64,000 nt of DNA from Plumapathes pennacea. Taxonomy: Eukaryota > Cnidaria > Anthozoa > Antipatharia > Myriopathidae. Shown here piece after piece: positions 30,432 through 42,745 of the stretch. How positions within the stretch are numbered: position 1 is the stretch's first letter; each line of letters begins with the position of its first letter. Made by a program: the position numbers and the translations under genes. Below the pieces are notes generated by a model. That model was given only the letters and a program-made list of their open reading frames with translations, ran no database searches and was not told the origin of the DNA. The DNA lies in NCBI GenBank assembly GCA_964036295.1, contig OZ038469.1, positions 9,812,067 to 9,876,066 of the forward strand. The letters run 5' to 3'.

Positions 30432-32867
30432 ATGAACCAGGAATATTTTTGGACATTTTACGTGACAGCTGGATTTCTTGCATTGCCTTTCATGCGGCCA
30501 GGTATAAAACCTTTACATCTACACTATTAAGGGCCTACAATCCATGCACGTCTAGAAATGATTCCTTCGTGGAAGCAGCAAAATGAGGAGAACACAATTG
30601 CAACGTTTAGGTCCGCCCATCGGCAAATGGAAAGCAGTACATACTAATGTAAAAGCCGTGGATATCGCTTTTTAGCTGACTTACATACAAAAAAGATTGG
30701 TTTACGATTATCAAACCGTTTGGCTTTAGAATTTTTCCGCACCGTGGCTGTTTGTGAACGGCTACAGTTCGCACAACAACTAAAGCAAATACTAAATATT
30801 AACAACTGGAGCTTTTTTTTTTTTTCTTCTACACTGTATTTTCAAAGCTTTATTTAAAAGAAATGGCAGAGTTGAGCGGGTTGCTAGAACTAAAAGGAAA
30901 TTAGACTTTAAAAATATGTACAACATACCACTGTTTATCTTGACGAGCACCTTGATAAATTTCCCATTCCAAATCTGAAGAAACCAAAATATAAAATTAA
31001 AGAACGCAACGGTTCAAAATTTCCGTAATGAAAAGCAGTGTCCTCCTTGGAATTTTACCGTGAATTATCGATTGTTCGCAAACCTGCATGCTCCTCAAAC
31101 TTGAAAATACTTGTGTCGTAAAAACTAACAGCTTCAGTGAAGAGTTTGTAGGGCTAGAAATCCATGTTAATAACTACAGACTTCTGCAATATGCAATGAT
31201 ATCCTGAAGAAGTCAAGACGTTCATCAACAAGTCAGTTTAAACGGCGTCTCGCCTGTTAAGATCAACATGTTCTGGTTGCAAAGATTCAGACTTTTCTTA
31301 CTCACCGTATACGATGATTTGATTGGCTGGTTTAGGCCCATGCGATGTAATGAGAATTTAAAACCTTTATCATGACTTTTGGCACAAATAAGTTTAGAAT
31401 ATAATACGTTAACCTAAGAAATCAGTCGGAATGAAAACCCGACTGACTACTGACAAAGTTTTCTTGATTCGGCAGATGCGTTCGCAGCCTACTTTAATGG
31501 TTGGGGAAATCTGCTATGCCGCAACTCAAACGTGGATCACCAGAAAGGGTAAGACAATTTGTCGTGGAATGAGCAGTCCCAATTTGTCATGTATATATGG
31601 AATAGGGTTTTGTATTCTAAACGGAAGTTTTGTTTTCATTTTAAAATGCAGATCTGCCAAAACCAAAAAGGAGAAAAAAAGTTTCAAGCATTGGCGAAAA
31701 AGCCAAGTAAGCGCCGATGCCAAGTCAAAGTCACCACAGGAATCTTGTCGTCACAAGGCAAATGCCTCTAAGAAAGACGGAAGAAAGAAGTGGCGCTTAT
31801 GGAAAAAGTCGAATCCGGCAGAAAAAGCTGCGCGAGAACAGAGAGACAGTGAACACGGGATTGTCACTGAACCGACACAAGAATCAAATCGCGTGAAAAG
31901 CTCAAACACGAAGAGTACAAAGTGCCGGTGGAGATTCTGGGCGCACAAGCAAAACAATGGAAAAGCTGCTGTCTCGACGCCTGATCCTATTCCTGATTCA
32001 CCTCCAATTGTTGAATCGACTCTTGATTTTGATTCGCAGTCGATTTTTGCTCCCGAATCTGTAAAGGAGCAATACCAGATACAGCTGGGTGCAAGAGTAC
32101 AGAAACGCGCAATTGAGATACGAAAACTCAAAGAAGCTGAAAGGGGCGTTCCTGACCGCACACCACCACTGGCACCACCCGAGTGGCCTGCAGTGCACTA
32201 CAAGAACTTATGGAGACCACCTAACTTCAACAAGGGTAAAATGCCCTTACCCGTAGAACCTGTGCGAAAAGCAAAGGATATGAGCGATGAAAGACTCAAG
32301 GAACTCTTCCAAGAGCGCTACTGGAATCCGGAGGCCGGACCCTCAGGAATGAAAGAGTGTGACATATTGGAGGACTGGGATACTGAAGGTTGGAAGTTGG
32401 TCACGGAAGACTGGACTGACCCTGATAATCCTTACGTTGTCGAGGTAATAATTAAACTAACAGTGGAAGGCGGCGATAAATTTGTTAGTAACAATTTTTG
32501 ATTTGTGGTTGGAGGGGGGTCAACGTCAGACGATCAAAGTCTGTTATATGTACAAAAAATATATATTTGTTTCATTCGCAAACGCCTCAAATACAGTGAT
32601 ACAATTGCTGAATGATTTTGTTTCTCGACTACAAAACAGTTCTTTTTTGCGCTGGCATCAGGGATTACGTTTGGTGAGAGCGAGCGATCTGAGGTCCTTC
32701 TTTTGTTTGTTTGTTTGTTTGTTTGCACTGGGCGAATAAAGAATTTTTGAGGTGGTATCAATACACTGCTAATTCTCACATACATATAATTATTTCAGGA
32801 TTTCACTCCAGAAATTTTGGCAATTGAGGAAGCATGCCGACAAGCCGAGTTGCTGTACTTGTACTAA
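30432..32867 (+). CDS. secreted basic Trp-rich protein, copy B (four exons)
   Basis: Exons 30432-30501, 31476-31548, 31652-32444 and 32799-32867, 334 residues, each exon exactly the length of its copy A counterpart. Six residue differences from copy A: Leu18Phe, Arg82His, Thr94Lys, Lys144Arg, Lys225Glu and Ser316Pro. All motifs are kept: signal peptide, the three Trp/basic motifs and the Trp-rich C-terminal domain. Introns carry many more changes than exons, suggesting both copies are under purifying selection. It is not a family I can name. Confidence 0.82.
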
Positions 32868-33553
32868 TAAGGTTAGCTAAACAAGATTATGTTTTTCTTT
32901 GCATACATATCTTTAGCAGAAACCTAACCGAGTTTTGTCGCACTTTCTTAAAGCCGGATGGAATTATGCACCGGAAAATGAATTGAAATGATATCCCAGA
33001 ACACCATGAGACTCCATGCGTTGCCGATGGGGCTATTGTTTTAATGTCAGCATGTTCTCAATGTGTTCTCTGTGTACAAGCTCAATTATTGAATAAGTCT
33101 AGTACCCTCTCTAATAAGATACCAACACCACCCCCCCCCCCCCCCCCCCCCAACCAAAACTAGCAGAGAAACAAACACATGACGGAAATTGGACGATTGG
33201 TGATATATTTTTGAAACTTTATATTTTACCACTGACTATAACTTCATGTAAGAGCCACATACCAAAGATCCTGCCGAGAGACTCTGGATTTGCCAGGACG
33301 TGAACAATGTTTGTTTATATAGTATTTTAGTGTTGACATTTTGGTGTACTTTGGGAAACATAATGCCGGCATAAGTAATTTTACTATTCATTTATTATCG
33401 ACAGGTATTGGGAAACAAGAATCAAATGATACAGAGAAGACTACAGTATGTCATTCAAGATCAATAATCTTTAAATTTCATTGCTGCTTTGTTCAAAATG
33501 TCACTTTGTATGTAAACTTGATAAGCCAGATATCTTACTGATACTCTTCTCCG

Positions 33554-33559
33554 AATAAA
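33554..33559 (+). terminator. polyadenylation signal, copy B
   Basis: AATAAA at the same relative position as in copy A, 690 bases after the stop codon. Confidence 0.45.
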
Positions 33560-33632
33560 GTACTTGCTTTTACTAGTTTGGAAATGTTAATATTGAATTT
33601 ATATTTATTTGTTTCGTGACGGTCCTACTCAC

Positions 33633-33659
33633 CCTAGATTTTCTAGATTTTGGAGGCAT
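33633..33659 (-). pseudogene. stranded helicase first exon, copy B (MPPKSRKSR)
   Basis: Identical in protein to the true first exon at 15693-15719, with intact ATG and GTGAGT donor, but no other helicase exon follows on the minus strand. Confidence 0.7.
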
Positions 33660-33838
33660 CTTCCCTTCATCGACAACAGTCCTTCAGTCGGCCATTCGAT
33701 CACGAATCATAGATCCCGCGACAATCCGCGCCATATTCACCGAGTTTGAGTACGTGAAGGCGAGGGACTTGGATCGAGCTGTCAAGGTGGGGAGGATTGC
33801 GGGCGCTGAAACACCGACTGGATGGTCTGTCCGAGTCC

Positions 33839-33840
<2 letters not shown>

Positions 33841-33871
<31 letters not shown>
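33841..33871. repeat. poly-G tract
   Basis: About 31 consecutive G, at the junction with the 'cagggtat' block. On the other strand this gives spurious Pro-rich frames. Confidence 0.95.
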
Positions 33872-34805
33872 CTACTCCCTTATATGGGCTATACGGGGAT
33901 GTGTCACTTAACAAGGTATACTTTTCGACTCTGGAACAGGGTATACAAATCATTGTTTTTTTCTGGGACAGGGTATATTTTTCGTTCAGTCTGGCTCTGA
34001 AACAAGGTCAATAGTTCTGACTTCCTGCCAGAATTCTTGATGAGTCTGTCGCTGCAAAACAGCTCAGAATCGTTGCTTTAAATCACGCAACGCCACATGT
34101 TTATTCAAGCCGATTTGTGGAGTCACCTCTAGTCTGGAACAGGGTATCTATTTTTACCATTTTGTCTGTAACAGGGTAACAAAATTGCTTTTCTTTACTC
34201 TGGAACAGGGTCAGGGTCACAGGGACTCAGCGGCGCATTCCGAATATGAATGTAAAGCGAGCTATTGACTTCCTGCTTTAGCCGCGTTGTTCAAAACGGC
34301 ACCGTGATTATGGTGGGATTATGTGGCATAGGTTCAGAAAGCATAATTTGTCATCCTTTTTCCATACCAACCAACCACGCTAGGCTGAAATATGCGGAGC
34401 AAATATATTTGAAAATTACAGCGAAACTTTCACTCGCATCCTGGATAACGTGCTACATTTCTACTTCCGCATCATAATTACAGAGAGGGGAGTCCCCGTA
34501 ATCTGACTTGCATTTGAACAGCGTCGCCTTGTCTACACGACTCAAAATGTCCCGCTCCAAAGAATTTCCTGCTGTAAGGAATTTCCTGCTTCCTATGGGG
34601 GACCCGAGTTGTCCTGCAGGCCGAGTAAAACGGGGCGAGTCAACTGTTCATTACATTTTTACTGATTTGTAATCACAGTGAATCATTTACTTAGAAGGCT
34701 TGAGCCCTGCACACCGCCCCTCCCCCTCCCCCCTCCGTTCCGATTTATAAATCATGTTGACGTAGCCAGGGTGACTCGGCCGAAGAACGTGTTTTGCCTC
34801 CCGCA

Positions 34806-36460
34806 CGATACAATCACTGTTTCTTCACGTATAAAATTAAGAAAGTTAACGCGATTGTGTAAGATGCATGCACGGTGCATACTTTCCAGTTACCGCGGTG
34901 CATAGTTTCCCTGGCTCAAAATATGATGTGAAAACGGCTGTAATTTATGCCTAGGAAAGCAACTCACATTTTTTTCACGGCTAGCTTTACTCAGCATAAA
35001 ATATATTGTCACACTGAGATGCAATCAGCATCCAACTGCTCCAGGTGAAAATCAGGCTACAAAAAATAGTAATGAAAACTGTCCGCAAAAAAAAAAAAAA
35101 AAAAAAAAAGAAAGAAACAGAGATCCCGCGCGAGTGTTTTTGATGGAGGAGTACTATGTAACACATTTATGAAGTTTAGCAGCCGGATTGAACATATTAC
35201 TAAAGATTTGTTATAATTTGCCACAAAATAGGAACTTTAGAGCACTACCAGTTTTAGTAGCTAGCTCACGACACGAAAAAAACATTTTTCCTCGTTGGGT
35301 TTTGTAATTAGGGCAAGAGTCTTTTTTGCCCCCCTGGCAAAAATGCGACCTCAAGCACTTTTGCCAAGGCAGAAAAGCCTCCCCGGGCATTTTTGGGAGA
35401 AAAAAACTTCGTGGCCAACCACCGTGACGCATTACACAAGGTACAAGCTGCCTGTGGAGTGAGATAAGAAAGTGCGTAATCAGTGTAAAATTTTTGCGAG
35501 ACAATAAATCTCTTTTATGATGCTTTAGAAGAGTCCTGGTATCGTACTAACTTTTTGAAGCTATTTGCATATATGCAAATAGCTTCTATGTCGGCGGTTT
35601 GGACTAACAGCCGTTCGGCCCATCTCATTAGATCAATAAAATGTTCCCCTCTAGGTGGCAAAAACTACTGAGGGGGGAGGGGTATGAAGTGTTATCCATA
35701 TAAAAGCCGCCGTGGTACAGGTCCTTTGAGAAAGTTTGTCTGTTATTATCTACTTAACACAAAGAATGGACAGAGAAATTTCCAGTAAAGGGTTTCCGTG
35801 CTAATGTCATAACTTGGCGACAGAATGTCAGAAGCTAAATTACCTTTCCAGGGAGGGGTTTTCTAAATATAATTGGCTCTCTCGCACGTGGAGAATCAAG
35901 GCATTATTTAATGGCGACTGTGAGTGTTGCCGATTCTTTGGTTGTATGTGGAAATCTGCTCCCCCTTCAGCCCCTGGCTGACATATTCGTAGTATCTGGC
36001 AAACAGGCGACACAGATTCACATTTAGAGCGACATTTCTGGACAAATTTGCGAATATACGCTCCGCTCACAAAAGAAGGAACACAGCTGTATGGTGTGAC
36101 CATGACATATGTTTTGGCAAAGGTAACAGCTTATTCCGAGTTTTTTGCGTTCGCTGATATGTTTGTTGACACATGATTTCATGCCAGATCGACTGTGGTA
36201 TGTCTGAGTTGTTTGTTTATATAATCTAGGAGTATTGTAGACCAAGTGTAAAACTTCGTACAAATTTATCTGTCCGGCTACGTAATGGTGAAGTTGATTT
36301 GAAAGACCCTTATACTGAATGCAAAAGCAAAAGGGAACTGTAGTAAAACGAAAAGCGATAGACCAATAGACGGATTTTCCGACAATTCGCTAAAATAAAT
36401 CCCGCGAAACAAAATACTCAAAAATTTACTCAATTTATTTATTAAATTCGTGAAGAAGTC
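34806..36460. other. 1.65 kb without a supported gene
   Basis: Holds a poly-A run (35087-35109) and the octamer palindrome at 35557-35586. A 97-codon minus-strand frame (35211-35504) lacks any domain and I do not call it. Confidence 0.5.
35557..35586. promoter_or_regulatory. perfect 30-bp palindrome with two octamer (POU) sites
   Basis: Half-site GAAGCTATTTGCATA is repeated inverted with no loop. It contains ATTTGCAT and ATGCAAAT back to back, the consensus octamer bound by POU-homeodomain factors. No adjacent gene is clear. Confidence 0.5.
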
Positions 36461-36703
36461 CTCAGGCTGGCCTTTATGCGCTCCCTAGAGCACAGACGAC
36501 TTGAACAAGCACTAATAACATACTTTAAAAGTATGAAGCAACAAGGTCCTGTTTACATTTCTAACCTCTTTAAGCCACGTGCCACCCGATATAACTTAAG
36601 AGGAGGGGGACACAACGTCGAGCAGCCTTTATATAATAGCCACTATCTGCATAATTCCTTTTCCTATATTATATCTCATGCTTGGAATCAAATACTTATG
36701 TAG
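36440..36703 (+). mobile_element. non-LTR retrotransposon (LINE) 3' fragment
   Basis: Encodes the tail end of a reverse transcriptase ORF: SLEHRRLEQALITYFKSMKQ, then YNLRGGG and SFSYIISHAWNQI, stop. This R-L--R-LE--L---YK, YNLR, and 'SF-Y----WN' succession is typical of the region after the RT domain in RTE/CR1-like LINEs. The rest of the element is missing (5' truncation), as is usual for LINE insertions. Confidence 0.75.
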
Positions 36704-37635
36704 TTTTTAGTACTTTGCTCAGATGAAAGCTGAATACTCTAGCTATCAATTTTCACTACATCGCTCATACAGTTAATTCTTAGAATGCCAGGAGAATCTG
36801 CATTTTGAGCTGGGAGTGAAGGATAAGCAATACTCGTGCACAGTTCTTACACTTTGATTTACATACCGCCACAGAAAAAAACAACAACAACAACAACATG
36901 TGGTTGTTGGTTGCATAAACGTAAACTTACAAAGCCACAAAAAACAACGCGCCCTGAAGCAGTACCAAAGAAAAATTTTATCAAAGGGCGTGGATTTTCT
37001 TTCTATGCACCTTTGATACATTGAGGTGGGCTTATGTAGTTTGAATAAGAACTTATCCGTCATATCTAACAAGCTTTCATCCAACAACAAGATAGAAGTA
37101 TAAAAAAGAAATATATCATTACCCAATGTTCACTGGATTAACAAACACAGAGGAGTATAATGAAATATGGCAGTTCTTCCCTGCCAGTTTATATGCATGT
37201 ATTGACAAGTATTTAGTCCTACGGAGGCAATTTTATTGTACTTCTAAATTGACACACTTTTATGTATAGTTTTCATAGTCGCCATGCATAGTACGACAAC
37301 AAAGGTTGTACATGCTAGTTGTATAGCTAATACAAATTGTCGGTAAAAATTAGAGCGGACAATTAAGTAAAACATGAATATAGGCCAGCAGTGTAGCATT
37401 TGACTTTGACACCTTGCTACAAACTACACCTGTTCGCTGTGCACTTAATGGAAAAGTACACTGCACGAAATAATTTGTTTTAATAAGTTTATCTACATAA
37501 ATAACAGAAACCTATGGGGCTCCACCAATTAAACAAACTTTTCGATCTATTTTAATGTTCGCCTTGCAATATACAAAACTATACACAATAAATGAATGAC
37601 ACCATCCGTCTTTATCATTACAGGCTTGTGATAGG

Positions 37636-37642
37636 TATAAAA
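37636..37642 (+). promoter_or_regulatory. TATA box of peptide gene 1
   Basis: TATAAAA 32 bases before the start codon, in GATAGGTATAAAAGTCTGC. The same context occurs in gene 2. Confidence 0.6.
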
Positions 37643-37674
37643 GTCTGCTCCTTTCATTTATTTACCATTAACTA

Positions 37675-37842
37675 ATGCACTTCACTGATATCAACCTTTC
37701 TCGTGTCACAGTTTTCCTCTCTGTCTATCTATTGATTATCACATTTCAAGGACAACTGATCGATGCATTTCAACCGCAAAAGCAACCACAGGGACGTTCT
37801 ACTCACTTCCGTCGTGGCCAATTTATGAAGCAGCGACGAGAG
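37675..37842 (+). pseudogene. secreted-peptide gene 1, exon 1 only (second exon lost)
   Basis: 56 codons ending at donor GAG|GTAAGA. The signal peptide core is VTVFLSVYLLIITFQGQLIDA, with likely cleavage after DA. The mature start is FQPQKQPQGRSTHFRRGQFM, then KQRRE. The exon matches gene 2 (42746-42910) closely. The genomic segment that carries exon 2 in gene 2 is deleted here, so the normal product cannot be made. Reading through the donor would give a 97-residue protein with an unrelated tail (stop at 37966-37968). A conserved AATAAA follows at about 38140. It is either a recent pseudogene or a gene with a changed C-terminus. Confidence 0.7.
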
Positions 37843-38877
37843 GTAAGAAGTGCGAACACGGTAAGACTCTTTTGTGTGCAACCGAGTTTTATATTCTTTC
37901 GTCCAAGGACGAAAGGAATGCTTCAATACCAACTTCAAAAATTGGCAACATCTTCATGGAAACTGTAAGAACAGCCAAAAGTGTTCCAAACAAAAGCCTA
38001 TTTCGTGATAGTCTTTTGTTTTTTTATTTCCGATTTGCTCGAATTCTGGTCTATTTAGTTATTACTATAAGGCAAAAAGAAAACAAGTACCCGCCCCTAT
38101 GCGTTTTGTAGGACAGAACTAACTTGCAACACTGTTTTTAATAAACTAAGTTTAGGCAACTAAAACCCAACACTTTCGTGTCTCGCGTAGACACTACCGG
38201 AGCTTAATTCGAGGACACCAATGTCAAGTGTTTTAGGTTCTTAGTAATTACTGTTGTTTGAATAAAATGGCAATGAAATATATTAAGCCTTCACCCATGG
38301 TATCGCCAACCAGCACTCTGGTTTGTTTCAACTTTTCATTTTTTTTGTTACAGATATTACATTTTTATTGATGTATAATGGATGGCAAGGAAAGGAACGC
38401 CCAAAATCGACTTAACAATACTGGGCACAGCGCACACGTTATTATTCAGAGTAGAAATTAGAGACAAGTACAGAATGGATGGCATTTATAGGCGATATAG
38501 TTCTTCTCTGTATAGGTATGATAAAGTACCAAAATGCTTTAGTCTCCTGTTTATAATAATTCTCCTTTATTCGTTGTCTTATGAAGATAAATATGAACAA
38601 CCAGCAAACACATTTGCTACTATTATGATTTTAAATTATTCAACATATTAAATCTCTTAAAAGATATGCAAACGCAATGATGAACAAATACAAAGTGAAC
38701 ATTTAAAGTGATGTTTATAATCCAGATCTTTTGCGCACCTTTGTGATTCTTACATGGACCTCTTACTTTATATATCTAATATTTGCATTAGCTCTACATG
38801 AGATATATCTGTTTGTGGAATACACGCAAACCAAGCAATAAAGGCAACTGCATTTAAGTGTCTACAAACTACATCCG

Positions 38878-39404
<527 letters not shown>

Positions 39405-40052
39405 CCCTTTGCAAAAATTTTGAACCCTCAATATTATAGATTACTATATACAAATATCAAGTGCATTGTGGGAAGGTAATGGTTCTAAAATTGCACACAA
39501 ACCGCACAACTCAGAACCTTATACAAACCCCAGTACCTTACATCGTACGTGTTATGCACTTTTCAATGCTATGACCGGGGGTTGAGTCAAACTTTCCCAC
39601 ACGTTGGCTTATTTTTTAGTTCAAAGTTCTCCACCAGGGGCTGGGAACCAATATCTTGCTAATAGGTAAGCCTTTGCGGCTATTGTTGTACTCAACAAAG
39701 CCTGAAAGTCGGTTATGACCGATCTTATTGCTTGTGACGACACAAGCTTTAAAATGGAGCAATTTTTTTATTATTATTATTATTTTTCTGGGTTACAAAT
39801 CTGCATGCGGTGATTGGTTCATATTATCATATGATTTGTGATGACGTTGTGATCAAGTGACTTGGCGAGCGAGCAGTTTCGCCATTTTGAAGGCAGCAAG
39901 TTGCTTGCCTTAGTTGGCTCTGTGGATTATTTTATGGACCGCTCATCTTACTTACAAACGCATACGCCGGCTGCGGTAGACCCACACTAAATTTCATTGA
40001 GCGGTTTTGGCTTGGGTCGGTCCGTTCAGCCTCAAAAGCCATATTGAAAGCC

Positions 40053-40790
40053 ATGAAAGCAAATGCAATGAACTTATCAATGAACTGCATAACTATGCAC
40101 AACTGTACAGAAATGTACGAAGAATCTGATATCCAGAACCTTGAGAACTTGAAGGAACAAGCTGAACGAAGGCGCTCGAGATACAAAGACGAGAACCTGT
40201 GTCAAGACGGCGAAGCAACTTCGATTCTTGACAAGCGCTTGATAGCGGATTATATGGAACTGTTTAGTATGAGGGTGAACTTGAAGGTACTTTGTATTCT
40301 TTTACTTTGTATTATTCTTGCTGATACAAGTAAAGCATCAGAAAATCTGACTTTTGTTTGGGATCAAAATTTCACTCTGCTGTGCATTTATGTTGTTGTT
40401 GCGACATTTTGGCTCGGTGCCATGAAGGTCAAACAATCAGTGGAACAGATGGCGTTATTATTTGAAAATTGGGAAATGGCTGAGGAAAAAGTGACCGTTG
40501 GTAGATCTCGCTTCGCTCAGTTTTATTGTATTCCCACAAATGTTTATGTGAAAGAAAACCGAAGTCCTCCAAGACGAAGTCGTGAGCCGAGCCACGTACC
40601 CAGCTTGAATAACCTTTCACGCATTTTGAACAAGAGTAGAAAAAGCAGGCGACTAATACGAGAATACATTTCAAACAGAATGTCCCAAAGTCGTCAAAAG
40701 TTCATGATTATACCCGATGCTAATGCGTTCCGTGAACGTGCATGTAAACAACATGGAAAGAGAAAATTAGGATCAGACTTGTACATGTAG
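40053..40790 (+). CDS. two-pass membrane protein of unknown family, single exon
   Basis: 245 residues from the first ATG after a non-ATG in-frame lead. Residues 1-75 are polar with a coiled-coil-like stretch (NLENLKEQAERRRSRY, 30-45). Two hydrophobic segments follow: 76-92 (NLKVLCILLLCIILA) and 105-124 (NFTLLCIYVVVATFWLGAMK). The short loop between them has two N-glycosylation sequons (N98, N106), which suggests that the loop is outside or lumenal and both termini cytosolic. The C-terminal half is strongly basic with Ser/Arg clusters (SPPRRSREPS, LNKSRKSRRL). I recognise no family. It lies between the two copies of the peptide-gene duplication and is itself single copy in this window. Confidence 0.6.
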   Translation: MKANAMNLSMNCITMHNCTEMYEESDIQNLENLKEQAERRRSRYKDENLCQDGEATSILDKRLIADYMELFSMRVNLKVLCILLLCIILADTSKASENLTFVWDQNFTLLCIYVVVATFWLGAMKVKQSVEQMALLFENWEMAEEKVTVGRSRFAQFYCIPTNVYVKENRSPPRRSREPSHVPSLNNLSRILNKSRKSRRLIREYISNRMSQSRQKFMIIPDANAFRERACKQHGKRKLGSDLYM

Positions 40791-40799
40791 GATGCGTAA

Positions 40800-41694
40800 C
40801 GTCTGAGATGGCTTTTTCATACGAAGTAATTTCATCATGGGAAGTGTCATGTTTTAATGTGCTACAGAGATAAGTCTAAAAGCTTTCAATTACAGCTACT
40901 TGAACATGATGCACACGCTGGGAAGATGAGATAAGGCTATTACGCTGTCTTACAGCTACTTAAGATGTCGGGTATTCCCCAGTCAATCCCATTACAAAAT
41001 GACAACACAGTTCCTCCACAAAACATGTCAGCTTGAAAATTCACTCAACAAGGTTGCCAGGTTGTATAGCAAGCGTCACACAAGTACTGTCACGTGCATC
41101 GGAAAGCAAGTTCAAAATGCTCTCGGCAAAAACGATCACTCAAGGCAAAAGCAAATCACTCATTGAAAATATTATTCCGTATGAAACATCATACCCGGCA
41201 TGAGTCGGGAGCTATGAAAACTGGGTTGTTGCAAACGAAGAATATTTCTACGGGGCCTTCGATAATTGTTTTCTCTCAATTATTATAATACACTTTTTCG
41301 TGAATATCTGTTTGACCGAAATTAGAAGAAAAGAGGGCAAGAAAAATAAAGGGAGCTCTTGGATCCGTCATGTGCAAAAACTGACTCGGCTATAATATCT
41401 TTTGCATATAAACGCACGACAAAAGTTCCTCTCCCGTGACCCCGCGTGTCTCTATTCAATGTACTAATGACGTCACAAGCGCACCGGCCACGGGCCTGTC
41501 TTGTTTAGATAATAAATACAGGTGCCCAAAGAGATATTGAACAACAACAGCTGAAAACACCAGCTAGTGTAAATAAAAGCGCAGCAAGAAAAGTATGTAT
41601 ACGTTCGAGGGCTAACTCTTTCACTTCCAAGAATGTTCCACTTCAATTTTCTCCTTCAGTTTCTGACCAGATATATATAATACACTAAGGAGAA
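40800..41694. other. intergenic, no supported gene
   Basis: A CRE palindrome TGACGTCA is at 41468-41475. A 64-codon frame at 41094 shows no domain. Nothing else is supported. Confidence 0.45.
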
Positions 41695-42656
41695 CTTGGT
41701 TTTTAGCACTTTGCTCAGATGAAAGCTGAATACTCTAGCAATCACTTTTCACTACATCGCTCATACAGTTAATTCTTAGAATGCCAGGAGAATCTGTATT
41801 TTGAGCTTGGGTGTGAAGGGTAAGCAATACTCATGCACAGTTCATACACTGCGTTTTACATACCGCCAGAGAAAAAAAGATAACATTTGATTGTTGGTTG
41901 CATGAACGCAAACTTACAAAGCCACAAAACAACACGGGCTATGGCAGTACCGAAGAAAAAAATATTATCAAAGGGTGTGGATTTTATTTCGATGCACCCC
42001 TGATACATCAAGGTGGACTTGTGTAGTTTGAATAGGAACTTATCCGTCATATGTAACAAGCTTTTATCCACCAACAGGCAAGAATTATAAAAAAAGAAAT
42101 ATACCATTACTAACGTTCACTGGATTAACAGAGAGAGAGAGAGAGAGAGTTGAGAGAGGAGTATAATGAAATAGGGCAGTTCTTTCCTGCCAGTTATCGG
42201 AGGCGATTTGAATGTAACTTCTATAAATTGACACACTTTTATTGATGTATAGTTTTTTATAGTCGCCATGCAGGTACGAGAACAAAGGTTGTGCGCGCTT
42301 CTACTTATGTAGTTGTAATATAAACATTTTCAGTATTAAGAATTAGAGACATTTAAGTAAAGCATGATTATAGGCCAGCAGTGTAGCATTTGACTTTGAC
42401 ATCTTAGTTTATTGTCATTATTTTAGTGGTACTACAAACTACACCTGTTTGCTGTGCATTTAATGGAAAAGTGCACTGCAAGAAATAATTTGTTTTAAAA
42501 AGTTTATCTACATAAATAACAGAAACCTATGGGACTCCACCAATTAAACAAGCTTAACTTTTCGATCCATTTTGATGTTCGCCTTGCAATATACAAAATT
42601 ATACATAATAAATGAATGAAACCGTCCGTCTTTATTCATTACACGCTTGTAATAGG

Positions 42657-42663
42657 TATAAAA
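42657..42663 (+). promoter_or_regulatory. TATA box of peptide gene 2
   Basis: TATAAAA in AATAGGTATAAAAATCTGCC, 83 bases before the start codon; aligned with the box of gene 1. Confidence 0.6.
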
Positions 42664-42745
42664 ATCTGCCCCTTTTCATTTACTTACCATTGACTATTTC
42701 ACCAAGAGCTGATATCAACCTGCGATCCTAGCATCAGCGCATGCA

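Larger units (their letters stand above)
30040..34805. repeat. segmental duplication, copy B
   Basis: Colinear partner of 17040-22335. The direct orientation and 13-kb offset are consistent with tandem duplication followed by insertion of other DNA between the copies, or with an assembly that kept two haplotypes. Confidence 0.9.
33605..34805. repeat. promoter-containing repeat P, copy B
   Basis: Third copy of P, with a shorter 'cagggtat' block (33840-34240) and the same outer limits as copy A. Confidence 0.8.
36705..38860. repeat. peptide-gene tandem duplication, copy 1
   Basis: Colinear with 41695-44850, starting at 'gctcagatgaaagctgaatactctag' and ending near 'aaaggcaactgcatttaagtgtc'. 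About 1.07 kb present in copy 2 (equivalent to about 43270-44335, including peptide exon 2) is missing here. Confidence 0.85.

Noticed and set aside
33684..33953. Pro-rich minus-strand frame
   Set aside because: Produced by the 31-base poly-G tract.
35211..35504. 97-codon Cys-containing minus-strand frame
   Set aside because: No signal peptide, domain or splice context; composition follows local repeats.
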